Shown here piece after piece: positions 7,469-15,625 of a DNA stretch of 34,612 bases. The DNA is from Terrimonas_A sp040509495 (lineage in GTDB: Bacteria > Bacteroidota > Bacteroidia > Chitinophagales > Chitinophagaceae). Positions within the stretch are counted from its first letter, which is position 1. Every line of letters starts with the position of its first letter. The stretch spans positions 1 to 34,612 of the forward strand of contig JBEVKW010000260.1 of NCBI GenBank assembly GCA_040509495.1, written 5' to 3'. The translations under genes and the position numbers were made by a program. The notes beneath the pieces were generated by a model. The model worked only from the letters and a program-made list of their open reading frames with translations, did not search any database and had not been told where the DNA came from.

Positions 7469-8746
7469 TCATGGATCTTTTCGTTTTTTCTTGCTAATGC
7501 TTCCAAGCTTTATTCCCAGCAGGAACAAACCAACGAACACTGCACCTGCCAGTAAGTATCCGCTGATTGCACGGAACCAAAAATCTGCTGCTCCGTAATG
7601 GCCATCTTCGCTATAAAATGCAAAGTTGACGGTCGGTCTGATGAACTTCTTGATCCTGCCGCCAGCAGATAAATCGTTTTGCTCACGCAAATACCCGGGG
7701 TAATAAAAACGAAACCGCTGCGGTGCCGCAAAATAAGTTTTAAAAACAGCAGGGAGGCTGTCGATACTGACGGATTGAAGGGAGTCTTTGACAGTGATCG
7801 CATTGATATTGCCTGTAGAGATCCCTGACCGGAGGATCCTGTTCAGCTGGATCGTATTAAGCGGTTTGTCATCCGTTTCAATAAACGCTACCCCATTTGT
7901 CAGATCAGTGTATATCCAGGCTCCGTATTCTGACAGATACACTTCGTTAAAGGCATGAACAGGATATGAAAACGATCCATATCCCTCCGTTGAGATCAAG
8001 CGTGTCGACAGGCCAGCAGCACTCGTCATGGCGCCAAGCAACATCGAAATATTTCCACACCATACCTTCACCTTACGCGCTTTCAGCAGATCCAGCAATT
8101 CCAGCGGCGTTTTACTCGATACAGAATCGGCAGGAACCCCAAGGTTAGGTTGAACGATCGGCATCAGATGCGCATAGATCTTTTTTAATTTTTCCAATCC
8201 TGGATCATTCGGGTGAATGCCGATACTGTCGCTCAGATACACGATCAACTCCCGTTTTTGTTGCCCGGTGTTATTATTGGCAAAGTCAAATGCCCAGTCA
8301 TAGTGATTAATTAGTTTTCCTTCGGTGAACACCAGCGAGGAACTGTTCAGTTCAAAACTGTTTGCCTGGCTGTTTCCCGCAGCTTTATATGCATTTGCTC
8401 CGCTGAAGTTGATGGAGAAATGAATCGAATCGATCCTACCCTGTTGTTTTATCCAGAAGACCTGTCCGCTATCCATCGCCGTGAATGAAAGCGATGAACT
8501 GTCTGTAAAATGCGACTTGCTTAGATTAGACGCAAGATGTTTGGTATCGCCGGCAAGTTGGATCACCAGTTCCTCTCCGTTACTTTGCGCCTTTTTAATA
8601 TGCAACACATCCCGGTCAAGGTAAAGCTCGTTGTAAGACAACTGCGCGGCATAGCTCCCGGGTAACTTTTTACGGGCGTACCAGTTCAGCGCCATAAAAA
8701 TAAGCGTCAAAAATAACAGGATCAATATAGCGCGATTGACACGCAT
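7469..8746 (-). CDS. membrane-anchored transglutaminase-like protein
   Basis: A 425-residue protein with a membrane segment at the N-terminus (about 6-21) and another near the C-terminus (about 390-412, ending in K-K-K-R-K), so the main part faces the periplasm. Residues 220-290 form a transglutaminase-like core with a papain-type triad: Cys230 in V-W-C-G-N-I-S, His264 in P-V-H-A-F-N-E-V, and Asp281 in Y-T-D-L-T-N-G. Family members are peptidases or cross-linkers; the substrate here is unknown. The N-terminal 200 residues look like a beta-rich domain without a clear match. It is transcribed alone, with 380 bases of little content upstream. Confidence 0.75.
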   Translation of the reverse strand: MRVNRAILILLFLTLIFMALNWYARKKLPGSYAAQLSYNELYLDRDVLHIKKAQSNGEELVIQLAGDTKHLASNLSKSHFTDSSSLSFTAMDSGQVFWIKQQGRIDSIHFSINFSGANAYKAAGNSQANSFELNSSSLVFTEGKLINHYDWAFDFANNNTGQQKRELIVYLSDSIGIHPNDPGLEKLKKIYAHLMPIVQPNLGVPADSVSSKTPLELLDLLKARKVKVWCGNISMLLGAMTSAAGLSTRLISTEGYGSFSYPVHAFNEVYLSEYGAWIYTDLTNGVAFIETDDKPLNTIQLNRILRSGISTGNINAITVKDSLQSVSIDSLPAVFKTYFAAPQRFRFYYPGYLREQNDLSAGGRIKKFIRPTVNFAFYSEDGHYGAADFWFRAISGYLLAGAVFVGLFLLGIKLGSISKKKRKDP

Positions 8747-8804
8747 GCAGCTATTTTTTTAGAATGATGGGATATTTGCCTCCGATAGAAGTTGCCGGCA
8801 AGAT

Positions 8805-8984
8805 ATGACTTTATTGGAAGTTGTTTTTTTAGATCGTAACGACGTCTGCCTGAAAATACACTCTCTGGTGAGATCCATCCGATCGGGCGGCAGGCGTGTC
8901 GGCTACAGCAAGTTTACAGAAATGATCTGCAGCAAATCACCCGAAGCTAAGTCCTTTCGCGCGATCAAATATTCTTTCCCTTAG
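8805..8984 (+). CDS. possible small ORF, 59 codons, unknown
   Basis: This is the only reading frame of interest in the stretch 8747-9126. It starts M-T-L-L-E-V-V-F-L-D-R-N-D-V-C and ends A-I-K-Y-S-F-P. It has a basic middle (R-S-I-R-S-G-G-R-R-V-G-Y) and no membrane segment. I do not recognise it and there is no good ribosome site. It may be chance. Confidence 0.2.
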   Translation: MTLLEVVFLDRNDVCLKIHSLVRSIRSGGRRVGYSKFTEMICSKSPEAKSFRAIKYSFP

Positions 8985-9126
8985 GTGCGGCGTTAGTAAA
9001 TTGGAATTGGTCAACCAACCAGGTCTGCGCATTCTTGTGGCCGATCATTTGCTATTACCTATAAGAAACGGAAAAATCCGGTAAAAAAAAGAACGTGACA
9101 CCTGGTACAGAGATTAAATTTGCCTC

Positions 9127-9705
9127 ATGACTGATCTGTTCATCATCTATCTACGAAAAAATGCTTCGCTGACTGATAGCGAGATCGACAGGATCATATC
9201 CCTTTCCGCCGCGAAAACACTTCGCCGCAATGAACTGCTGCTCCAGGAAGGCCAGATCTGCCGGCACAAAGGTTTTATCCTGAAAGGACTGTTGTATACG
9301 TCCGGTTCAGCTGCAGGCGACACGGAACATATACTTCAGTTCTCCAGTGAACAAAGCTGGATACTGGATGCAGAAAGCTACGATCAGCAACTACCTTCCC
9401 GTTTCAATATTGCGGCAGTTGAAAAAACTGAACTGCTGGTTTGGGGAAGAAATGATTTTGAAACGCTGCGGGCAGAGATACCTGGACTAACAACCTTTGC
9501 ACAGCAGCTTATTTCACGGAACATTTATAGCAGCCGTCAGCGGATCCTCGCCGCTCTTAGTGGCACACCGGAGGAAAAATATGCAGCGTTCGTCCGGAAT
9601 AATCCGGAGCTCCTCTCCCGTTTGCCCTTGCGCATGATCGCATCTTACCTCGGCATCTCACTAAAAACTCTCACCCGGATCCGTCATGCGCAGACCCAAC
9701 GGTAG
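9127..9705 (+). CDS. Crp/Fnr-family transcriptional regulator
   Basis: A 192-residue regulator with a cyclic-nucleotide-binding-like beta barrel (about 20-115; L-L-L-Q-E-G-Q-I-C and G-F-I-L-K-G-L-L are the usual roll blocks) and a short helix-turn-helix at the end (L-P-L-R-M-I-A-S-Y-L-G-I-S-L-K-T-L-T-R-I-R, about 166-186). The arginine-serine phosphate-binding pattern of true cAMP receptors is absent, as is common in Bacteroidetes members, so the signal is probably not cAMP. The following SDR gene starts 73 bases later in the same direction and is the likely target. Confidence 0.88.
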   Translation: MTDLFIIYLRKNASLTDSEIDRIISLSAAKTLRRNELLLQEGQICRHKGFILKGLLYTSGSAAGDTEHILQFSSEQSWILDAESYDQQLPSRFNIAAVEKTELLVWGRNDFETLRAEIPGLTTFAQQLISRNIYSSRQRILAALSGTPEEKYAAFVRNNPELLSRLPLRMIASYLGISLKTLTRIRHAQTQR

Positions 9706-9778
9706 AGAAAATATGGTCAAATGACCACATATCGTCAGGAAGATCTGTTCAACTTTGCTCTTACAAAAATCAATTATC

Positions 9779-10663
9779 ATGCGTGTATTTGTAACAGGAG
9801 CATCCGGATTTGTCGGCTCCGCGATTGTAAAAGATCTATTGCAGGCTGGGCACCAGGTAACAGGTTTGGCAAGGTCAGATCAGTCTGCGGCCCAACTGAT
9901 CGATTCGGGTGCAGCAGTACATCGCGGTGACTTGGAGGATATGGAGAGTCTTAAGCAGGGCACCGAGCGTTGCGATGCCGTGATCCATACAGCATTCAAC
10001 CACGATTTTTCCAGGTTCAAAACGAACTGCGAAGCAGACAGGCAGGTGATCATTGCACTCGGTGATGCATTGGCAGGTACTGATCGGCCATTGGTGATCA
10101 CATCTGGCGTAGGACTGCTCAGTTATGGCCGCGAAGTTTCAGAAAACGACACTCCTCCGACCGCTGAGCAGATGCCGCGCGCTGCTTCCGAAGAAGCGGC
10201 AACTGCAGTTGAAAAGAAAGGAGGAAAGGTATATGTCGTCAGACTTCCTCCAACAGTGCATGACCATGGTGACCATGGATTTGTGCCCATGCTGATCGGT
10301 CTGGCAAAAGACAAAGGCGAATCAGTATACATGGATCAGGGTAAAAACCACTGGCCGGCAGTTCACCGGTTGGACGCGGCAACGATCTACCGTCTGATCA
10401 TTGAACAGCAGCCCGAACAGCGAGTCTTTCACGCTGTTGCCGAACAAGGCATTGCCTTCAAACGGATAGCAGAAGCTATAGCTTCCGGGTTGAAGATCCC
10501 GGCGAGCAGCAAAAGCAAGGAACAGGCGGCAGCTCATTTCGGCTGGTTTGCGCATTTTGCAGCAATGGATTGCCCGGCGTCAAGCAGGATGACGAGGGAA
10601 ACCCTGGCGTGGGAACCGAAGCAGATTGGCTTGCTGGAGGATCTCGAGAGAAGCTATTTTTAA
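9779..10663 (+). CDS. atypical SDR / NAD(P)-dependent epimerase-like protein
   Basis: A 294-residue Rossmann-fold protein. The start chosen is the ATG at 9779, which gives M-R-V-F-V-T-G-A-S-G-F-V-G-S-A-I-V, where the G-x-x-G-x-x-G nucleotide site is residues 7-13; a longer frame from a TTG at 9755 is less likely. G-D-L-E-D (about 54-58) and V-I-H-T-A-F (about 71-76) fit an extended SDR. The usual catalytic Y-x-x-x-K is not visible: the matching place reads R-A-A-S-E-E-A-A, so it may be a non-classical reductase or a sensor like NmrA. It follows a Crp/Fnr gene. Substrate unknown. Confidence 0.85.
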   Translation: MRVFVTGASGFVGSAIVKDLLQAGHQVTGLARSDQSAAQLIDSGAAVHRGDLEDMESLKQGTERCDAVIHTAFNHDFSRFKTNCEADRQVIIALGDALAGTDRPLVITSGVGLLSYGREVSENDTPPTAEQMPRAASEEAATAVEKKGGKVYVVRLPPTVHDHGDHGFVPMLIGLAKDKGESVYMDQGKNHWPAVHRLDAATIYRLIIEQQPEQRVFHAVAEQGIAFKRIAEAIASGLKIPASSKSKEQAAAHFGWFAHFAAMDCPASSRMTRETLAWEPKQIGLLEDLERSYF

Positions 10664-10752
10664 CAGAAGAAAGCACCAGCTTCCTATAACATCGCCTGGC
10701 AGAGCCATAAGCGGATCGTCAGCTACCAGTTTTCCCGTACCTTGCCACCTTC

Positions 10753-12288
10753 ATGAAAACATATCTGAACCTGTTTGATTTCAAACAGAAGATCAACTAC
10801 AAGACGGAGATACTTGCCGGGCTGACCGTTGCCATGACAATGATCCCGGAATCCCTGTCATTTGCCATACTGGCGGGTCTATCTCCACTCACTGGCTTAT
10901 ATGCTGCATTCATCATGGGAATTGTAACAGCGGTGCTGGGAGGCCGGCCAGGTATGGTCTCGGGAGGCGCCGGGGCCACGGTGGTCGTACTGATCGCTCT
11001 TATGCAATCCCATGGTGTCGAATATGTTTTCGCTGCAGTTGCCCTGGCCGGCGTGCTGCAGGTACTGGCAGGTGTATTCCGGCTGGGCAAATTCATCAGG
11101 TTGGTACCACAACCAGTCATGTATGGATTTGTGAACGGACTCGCCGTCATCATTTTCATGGCGCAGGTGGAGCAGTTCAAAGTTACCGGCACAACGGGGA
11201 AAGAATGGATGGCGGGCAATGCGCTTTGGGTGATGCTGGGCTTAGTACTGCTGACGATCCTGATCGTGATCTTCTTTTCAAAACTGACCAAGGCCATCCC
11301 CGCGTCGCTTATTGCGATCATTGTTGTATCTGGCCTTGTATTGCTACTGGGAATCGATACAAAAACGGTAAAAGATATCGCATCAGTAGGTGGAGGATTT
11401 CCTTTGTTTCATATCCCGTCGGTTCAGCTCGACCTTGATCTGCTGAAAACGATCTTTCCTTATTCGCTTGTAATGGCGGGCGTAGGGCTGATCGAAAGCC
11501 TGCTTACCCTGAATGTAGTGGATGAGATCACTGGCACAAAGGGTAAAAGCAACCGCGAATGTGTTGCGCAGGGAACGGCAAACATTCTCAATGGATTTTT
11601 CACCGGCATGGGAGGTTGTGCGATGATCGCCCAATCATTTGTCAATCTATCTGCCGGATCACGAGCCCGGCTTTCGGCGATCATTGCCTCCTTAACCATC
11701 CTGGTCATCATCCTCATTGGTGCGCCCGTAATTGAGCGCGTGCCAATGGCAGCCCTGGTTGGCGTAATGATCATGGTTGCTATCGGCACATTTGAATGGA
11801 TCAGCCTGCGGATCGTCAATAAAATGCCCCGGCACGATGTATTCGTAGGCATCCTCGTGGCAGTGATCACTGTATGGCTGCATAATCTCGCCCTGGCTGT
11901 GCTGATCGGTGTGATCATCTCAGCGCTCGTATTTGCCTGGGAAAGCGCTAAGCGGATCCGGGCAAGAAAATATACAGATGAAAATGGCGTAAAGCACTAC
12001 GAGATCTATGGCCCGTTGTTCTTCGGGTCGGTTTCAACATTTACGGAGAAATTTGATGTGCAGCAGGACCCTGAAGAAGTGATCATTGACTTTAGAGAAA
12101 GCCGTATCATGGACATGAGCGCCATCGATGCATTAAACAAACTCACCGCAAAATATCATTCCGCCGGAAAGAAATTACGACTGCGACACCTCAGTAAAGA
12201 TTGCCACACATTGTTAAGAAATGCAGATCCCGTGATCGAAATAAATGTAATGGAAGATCCGGAGTATAAAGTTGCTACGGATAAATAA
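10753..12288 (+). CDS. SulP/SLC26-family anion transporter
   Basis: A 511-residue inner-membrane transporter of the SulP family, which move sulfate, bicarbonate or other anions. The sequence has about ten to twelve hydrophobic spans between residues 15 and 400 with the family blocks T-V-A-M-T-M-I-P-E-S-L-S-F-A (about 25-38), G-L-S-P-L-T-G-L-Y-A-A-F (about 42-53) and N-I-L-N-G-F-F-T-G-M-G-G-C-A-M-I (about 277-292). A C-terminal STAS domain (about 415-505) contains V-I-I-D-F-R-E-S-R-I-M-D-M-S-A-I-D-A-L. Length is typical of bacterial SulP. The ion cannot be told from sequence. It converges on the LytTR gene with a gap of only 2 bases. Confidence 0.93.
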   Translation: MKTYLNLFDFKQKINYKTEILAGLTVAMTMIPESLSFAILAGLSPLTGLYAAFIMGIVTAVLGGRPGMVSGGAGATVVVLIALMQSHGVEYVFAAVALAGVLQVLAGVFRLGKFIRLVPQPVMYGFVNGLAVIIFMAQVEQFKVTGTTGKEWMAGNALWVMLGLVLLTILIVIFFSKLTKAIPASLIAIIVVSGLVLLLGIDTKTVKDIASVGGGFPLFHIPSVQLDLDLLKTIFPYSLVMAGVGLIESLLTLNVVDEITGTKGKSNRECVAQGTANILNGFFTGMGGCAMIAQSFVNLSAGSRARLSAIIASLTILVIILIGAPVIERVPMAALVGVMIMVAIGTFEWISLRIVNKMPRHDVFVGILVAVITVWLHNLALAVLIGVIISALVFAWESAKRIRARKYTDENGVKHYEIYGPLFFGSVSTFTEKFDVQQDPEEVIIDFRESRIMDMSAIDALNKLTAKYHSAGKKLRLRHLSKDCHTLLRNADPVIEINVMEDPEYKVATDK

Positions 12289-12290
12289 CT

Positions 12291-13028
12291 TCAGGAACTT
12301 CCCCGATTCGTAAGCAATTGCTTCACTTCCTGGCGATAATTCTTGCCCAGGGGAAGTTCCACTCCATTCTTTATTCTGATAAAGTTTCCTTCGATGTAGT
12401 GAACAAACTTCCTGTTGAGTATATACGACTTATGGATTCTCACAAACTGTTCCGCCGGTAATTGCTCTTCAAAACTTGTCATTGTTCTTGGCGTCAGGAT
12501 AAACCGCTTCTCTTCCCACACTTTGACATAGTTGCCAAGACTTTCAAGATAGTAGATATCGTCAAGTTTAATCTGAATGAATTTCTTATCAGATTTGATA
12601 TAGATATGGGCGGGTTCTGTTTCAGTAGCGGGAGGTACCGGCGCAAAGCTGGTTCCGGCATGTTTCTTCAGTGTGTGCATGGACAGTGCACGATTTGCCG
12701 CTTTGAGAAAACGATCAAACCGGAATGGCTTCAGCAGATAGTCACACACATCGAGGTCAAAACTTTCAAGCGCATATTCTTCATAAGCAGAAGTGATGAT
12801 CACCAGCGGCTTTTGTTGTAATGACCGAAGCAGGTCGAGACCACTCAGCCTCGGCATGCGTATATCTAGAAAAACCAGGTCTATGCTATTATGAGTAAGA
12901 AACTCCATTGCTTCCAGTGCACGATAGCACTGCCCGGCCTTTTCCAGGAAAGGAACGTCCTCTATATATTTCAGGATGACGTCATGCGCTAAAGGTTCAT
13001 CATCTACTATCAGGCAACGCAAACTCAT
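12291..13028 (-). CDS. LytTR-family response regulator
   Basis: A 245-residue response regulator. The receiver domain (1-120) has the acidic pocket Asp9-Asp10, phospho-acceptor Asp55 in V-F-L-D-I-R-M-P, the T/S switch at Ser80 and Lys100 in Y-L-L-K-P-F. A linker rich in Pro/Thr leads to a LytTR DNA-binding domain (about 143-240), with F-I-Q-I-K-L-D-D-I-Y-Y-L-E-S-L-G-N-Y and F-V-R-I-H-K-S-Y-I-L-N. It overlaps the kinase gene before it by 4 bases (ATGA), so the two are translationally coupled and form one two-component system. The divergent ABC genes are plausible targets. Confidence 0.95.
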   Translation of the reverse strand: MSLRCLIVDDEPLAHDVILKYIEDVPFLEKAGQCYRALEAMEFLTHNSIDLVFLDIRMPRLSGLDLLRSLQQKPLVIITSAYEEYALESFDLDVCDYLLKPFRFDRFLKAANRALSMHTLKKHAGTSFAPVPPATETEPAHIYIKSDKKFIQIKLDDIYYLESLGNYVKVWEEKRFILTPRTMTSFEEQLPAEQFVRIHKSYILNRKFVHYIEGNFIRIKNGVELPLGKNYRQEVKQLLTNRGSS

Positions 13029-14524
13029 TCAAAAGTAATTTGAAGTTCAGCTTTAAAAGTATGATTTTTTACTTCAGTATGCAGCCGGTGCATACCCGGA
13101 TAAAGCACCGCAAGCCGCTTACGCAGGTTACGAAGACCGATCCCCTCCCCTTTTTCATTTGCTTTTTCAAATGAATTTTTGCAAATGAATACCAACTGGT
13201 GCTGATCTGCTTTCAGCATGATATGCAGGAACGCGGCCTCTTCTGCTGATTCTATCCCATGCTTAAAAGCATTTTCAATAAAAACGATCAATAATAAGGG
13301 CGATATCTTCTGATAAGGATCCGCCATATCTTTTTTGAACTGAAGATCCAGCGGTTGCTTCAGACGCATTTTTTGCAGGCTCATAAAATCTTCAATATAA
13401 AGAACCTCTTCTTCAAGCCGCACCTTTTCCTCCTGCCCTTTATAGATCACATATCGCATCAGGTCTGACAACTGAAGGATACTATCCGGGGTTTTATCAG
13501 AATGATGAAGACTGAGTGAGTAAAGATTATTCAGTGTATTGAACAGGAAGTGTGGGTTGAGCTGCTGTTTCAACAGATCCAGTTCGGCTTGTGTCTTTTC
13601 TTTTTCCAGCGCGACGATCTGGTTGTTCTGGCGGGTCCATTGTTGAGAAAGCAAAACCGGCAGTGTTAACACCATTATAGATATGGCGCCTGCCGCATTT
13701 TCAGCTGCAAACGGGTTCGCCGTAAAGATCGGACCTAGTAGCTTGTTTACCGGAAGTACCATCAATAACTGAAATAAAACGGGATACAGGATAGCAACGA
13801 TCGTAAGCATACTGAGCAGGTAAGCGATCAGTCCATATTTTTTCAGCATAAGCCCGACCAGTAAACGGCTATTGATAAGAAAGATCAGATAGCCGGCCAT
13901 ATAGATCACAAGGAACTGGACGATCAGGCTGCAAAACGTTCCAAAATGCCTGATAATCTGCCCCGGGATCAATTGAAATGCGATCAGCAATCTTTCCCCG
14001 GAATGATATCGCGGATCATCCATACTGGATACCGCCATCGCGGAAAGCATTACGGATATGATGACAAGTATGATAAGTACCGCCCTTTCCAAACTTAACC
14101 GCCTTACCCACCTGATACCTGCAATCCTTTTACGATAGTATTCATTTGCGACAAGGATCAGTTCCAGTACGATCCCACAAATGGCACAGGTGCCGAAAAG
14201 CCAGCCGGGCGTCTCAGCAGTGTCAATGAACTGCCCCATGAAAGCCAGTCCGGGTATAACACCCGCGAAAAAAATGAGCCAGCATAGCGAGAACATCGAG
14301 CGGCTCAGTGTTCTTCTCATCAAAGGTTTCAACACGGCGAAGGCAAGCATCGGCAACATGATCACAGAAATTAGCATGAATATGCTGGAAAAGATCTTCC
14401 AGCTACCGGAATTGCTTTCCATGCACATGATTGACGGGATCCATACCCAGAGGCCGAAAAAAAAACAGGTTTCCCGGTAACTCACCAGCCTCTCCAGGAT
14501 CCGATTCACTTTTACGTATTGCAT
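13025..14524 (-). CDS. LytS/YehU-type membrane sensor histidine kinase
   Basis: A 499-residue kinase. About seven hydrophobic spans fill residues 20-295 (for example 43-66, 78-98, 148-166, 200-217, 235-256 and 277-293), so the sensor is in the inner membrane. The His_kinase domain begins with Q-L-N-P-H-F-L-F-N-T-L-N-N-L with phospho-acceptor His325. The ATPase part carries the N box I-E-N-A-F-K-H-G with Asn418 and the G box G-E-G-I-G-L-R-N-L-R-K-R-L. The stimulus is unknown. It is the first gene of the pair with the LytTR regulator. About 200 bases separate its start from that of the divergent ABC ATPase. Confidence 0.95.
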   Translation of the reverse strand: MQYVKVNRILERLVSYRETCFFFGLWVWIPSIMCMESNSGSWKIFSSIFMLISVIMLPMLAFAVLKPLMRRTLSRSMFSLCWLIFFAGVIPGLAFMGQFIDTAETPGWLFGTCAICGIVLELILVANEYYRKRIAGIRWVRRLSLERAVLIILVIISVMLSAMAVSSMDDPRYHSGERLLIAFQLIPGQIIRHFGTFCSLIVQFLVIYMAGYLIFLINSRLLVGLMLKKYGLIAYLLSMLTIVAILYPVLFQLLMVLPVNKLLGPIFTANPFAAENAAGAISIMVLTLPVLLSQQWTRQNNQIVALEKEKTQAELDLLKQQLNPHFLFNTLNNLYSLSLHHSDKTPDSILQLSDLMRYVIYKGQEEKVRLEEEVLYIEDFMSLQKMRLKQPLDLQFKKDMADPYQKISPLLLIVFIENAFKHGIESAEEAAFLHIMLKADQHQLVFICKNSFEKANEKGEGIGLRNLRKRLAVLYPGMHRLHTEVKNHTFKAELQITFE

Positions 14525-14668
14525 GCCTGTAAAAAACGCACAATTACCCGGTTCGGCAAAAACAGAATGATCAAAGGATCTGTTTCGATGATGTAAGTCA
14601 GGCTGAAGCCTTTTCCATCATTTCACAGACGTTCATCAGTGGTCTGGCACCTTTCCACATTATTAGTT

Positions 14669-14697
14669 TTTGCCGCCACGAACCGATTCTATTTTGG
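14669..14697 (+). promoter_or_regulatory. possible promoter of the ABC transporter operon
   Basis: TTTG at 14669-14672 and TATTTTGG at 14690-14697, 17 bases apart, resemble the Bacteroidetes -33 and -7 boxes. The start codon chosen for the ATPase is 25 bases after the -7 box. Supported by position rather than by an exact match. Confidence 0.35.
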
Positions 14698-14722
14698 TGC
14701 TGAAATCAAAGATTACATAGAA

Positions 14723-15625
14723 ATGCATCAACTCGAAATCAGCCATCTTAGTAAAACGTACAAGAACGGCATAAAAGCACTCGATAATGTTTCCCTCACG
14801 ATCTCCAATGGCATGTTTGGCTTGCTTGGTCCCAATGGCGCGGGCAAGTCGTCCTTGATGAGAACGCTTGCAACCCTGCAGCAGCCTGATACAGGTGCAA
14901 TCAATTTTGCAGGGATAGATGTATTGCAACATCCCGACCGCTTAAGAACTCAACTCGGATATCTTCCGCAGGATTTTGGCGTTTATCCCCGCGTTTCAGC
15001 AATCGCTTTACTGGATCATATGGCCATACTTAAAGGCGTGCAGGATAAGACGGAGCGGAAAGAACAGGTGTCTGCACTATTGCAACATACAAATCTCTAC
15101 AAAGACAGGAAACGCGCTGTCAGCACATTTTCCGGCGGCATGCGTCAACGGTTTGGCATCGCCCAGGCATTACTGGGAGATCCCCGGTTGGTGATTGTTG
15201 ATGAACCGACCGCCGGGCTTGACCCGCTGGAAAGAAACCGTTTCCATGATCTGCTGAGTGAGATCGGCGAAAACAGAGTCGTATTGCTCTCAACACATAT
15301 TGTCGAGGACGTTCATGACCTGTGTTCTGAAATGGCTATCATGTGTGGAGGAACAGTAATACTGAAAGGAAGACCGGCTGAGCTGACGAAGCAATTAGCA
15401 GGCCTGACCTGGAGAAAAACTATTCCTAAAACTGCATTACTGTATTATCAGCAGAGAGTCAACGTGATCTCCTCCCGATTGACCGGCGGACAAATAACTG
15501 TTCATGCTATTGCTTCCTCGCAGCCTGCTGAAGGATTTGAACCATTCTATCCTGAACTGGAAGATGTATACTTCTCCGCATTATTCGGAAAACAACCTGT
15601 AACGAAAGGAGGTGTCGCATGCTGA
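14723..15625 (+). CDS. ABC transporter ATP-binding protein
   Basis: A 300-residue ATPase. The ATG at 14723 is chosen because M-H-Q-L-E-I-S-H-L-S-K-T-Y is the normal start of the domain; an upstream GTG at 14639 would add an unlike 28-residue tail. Walker A is G-P-N-G-A-G-K-S-S (36-44), the signature is S-G-G-M-R-Q-R, Walker B is L-V-I-V-D-E-P-T-A-G-L-D, and the switch histidine is in L-L-S-T-H-I-V-E-D. The extra C-terminal 80 residues are typical of ATPases that pair with large ABC-2-type permeases. Its last bases overlap the start of the permease/peptidase fusion by 7, so the two make one transporter. Confidence 0.95.
   Translation: MHQLEISHLSKTYKNGIKALDNVSLTISNGMFGLLGPNGAGKSSLMRTLATLQQPDTGAINFAGIDVLQHPDRLRTQLGYLPQDFGVYPRVSAIALLDHMAILKGVQDKTERKEQVSALLQHTNLYKDRKRAVSTFSGGMRQRFGIAQALLGDPRLVIVDEPTAGLDPLERNRFHDLLSEIGENRVVLLSTHIVEDVHDLCSEMAIMCGGTVILKGRPAELTKQLAGLTWRKTIPKTALLYYQQRVNVISSRLTGGQITVHAIASSQPAEGFEPFYPELEDVYFSALFGKQPVTKGGVAC

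Noticed and set aside
10797..11918. Long minus-strand ORFs opposite the SulP gene
   Set aside because: They are antisense shadows of a well-supported transporter gene, with low-complexity products.
14645..14656. TGGCAC as a second sigma-54 promoter ahead of the ABC ATPase
   Set aside because: No TTGC follows at the needed five-base spacing.
14639..14722. GTG-led extension of the ABC ATPase
   Set aside because: It covers the probable promoter and adds residues unlike ABC ATPases.
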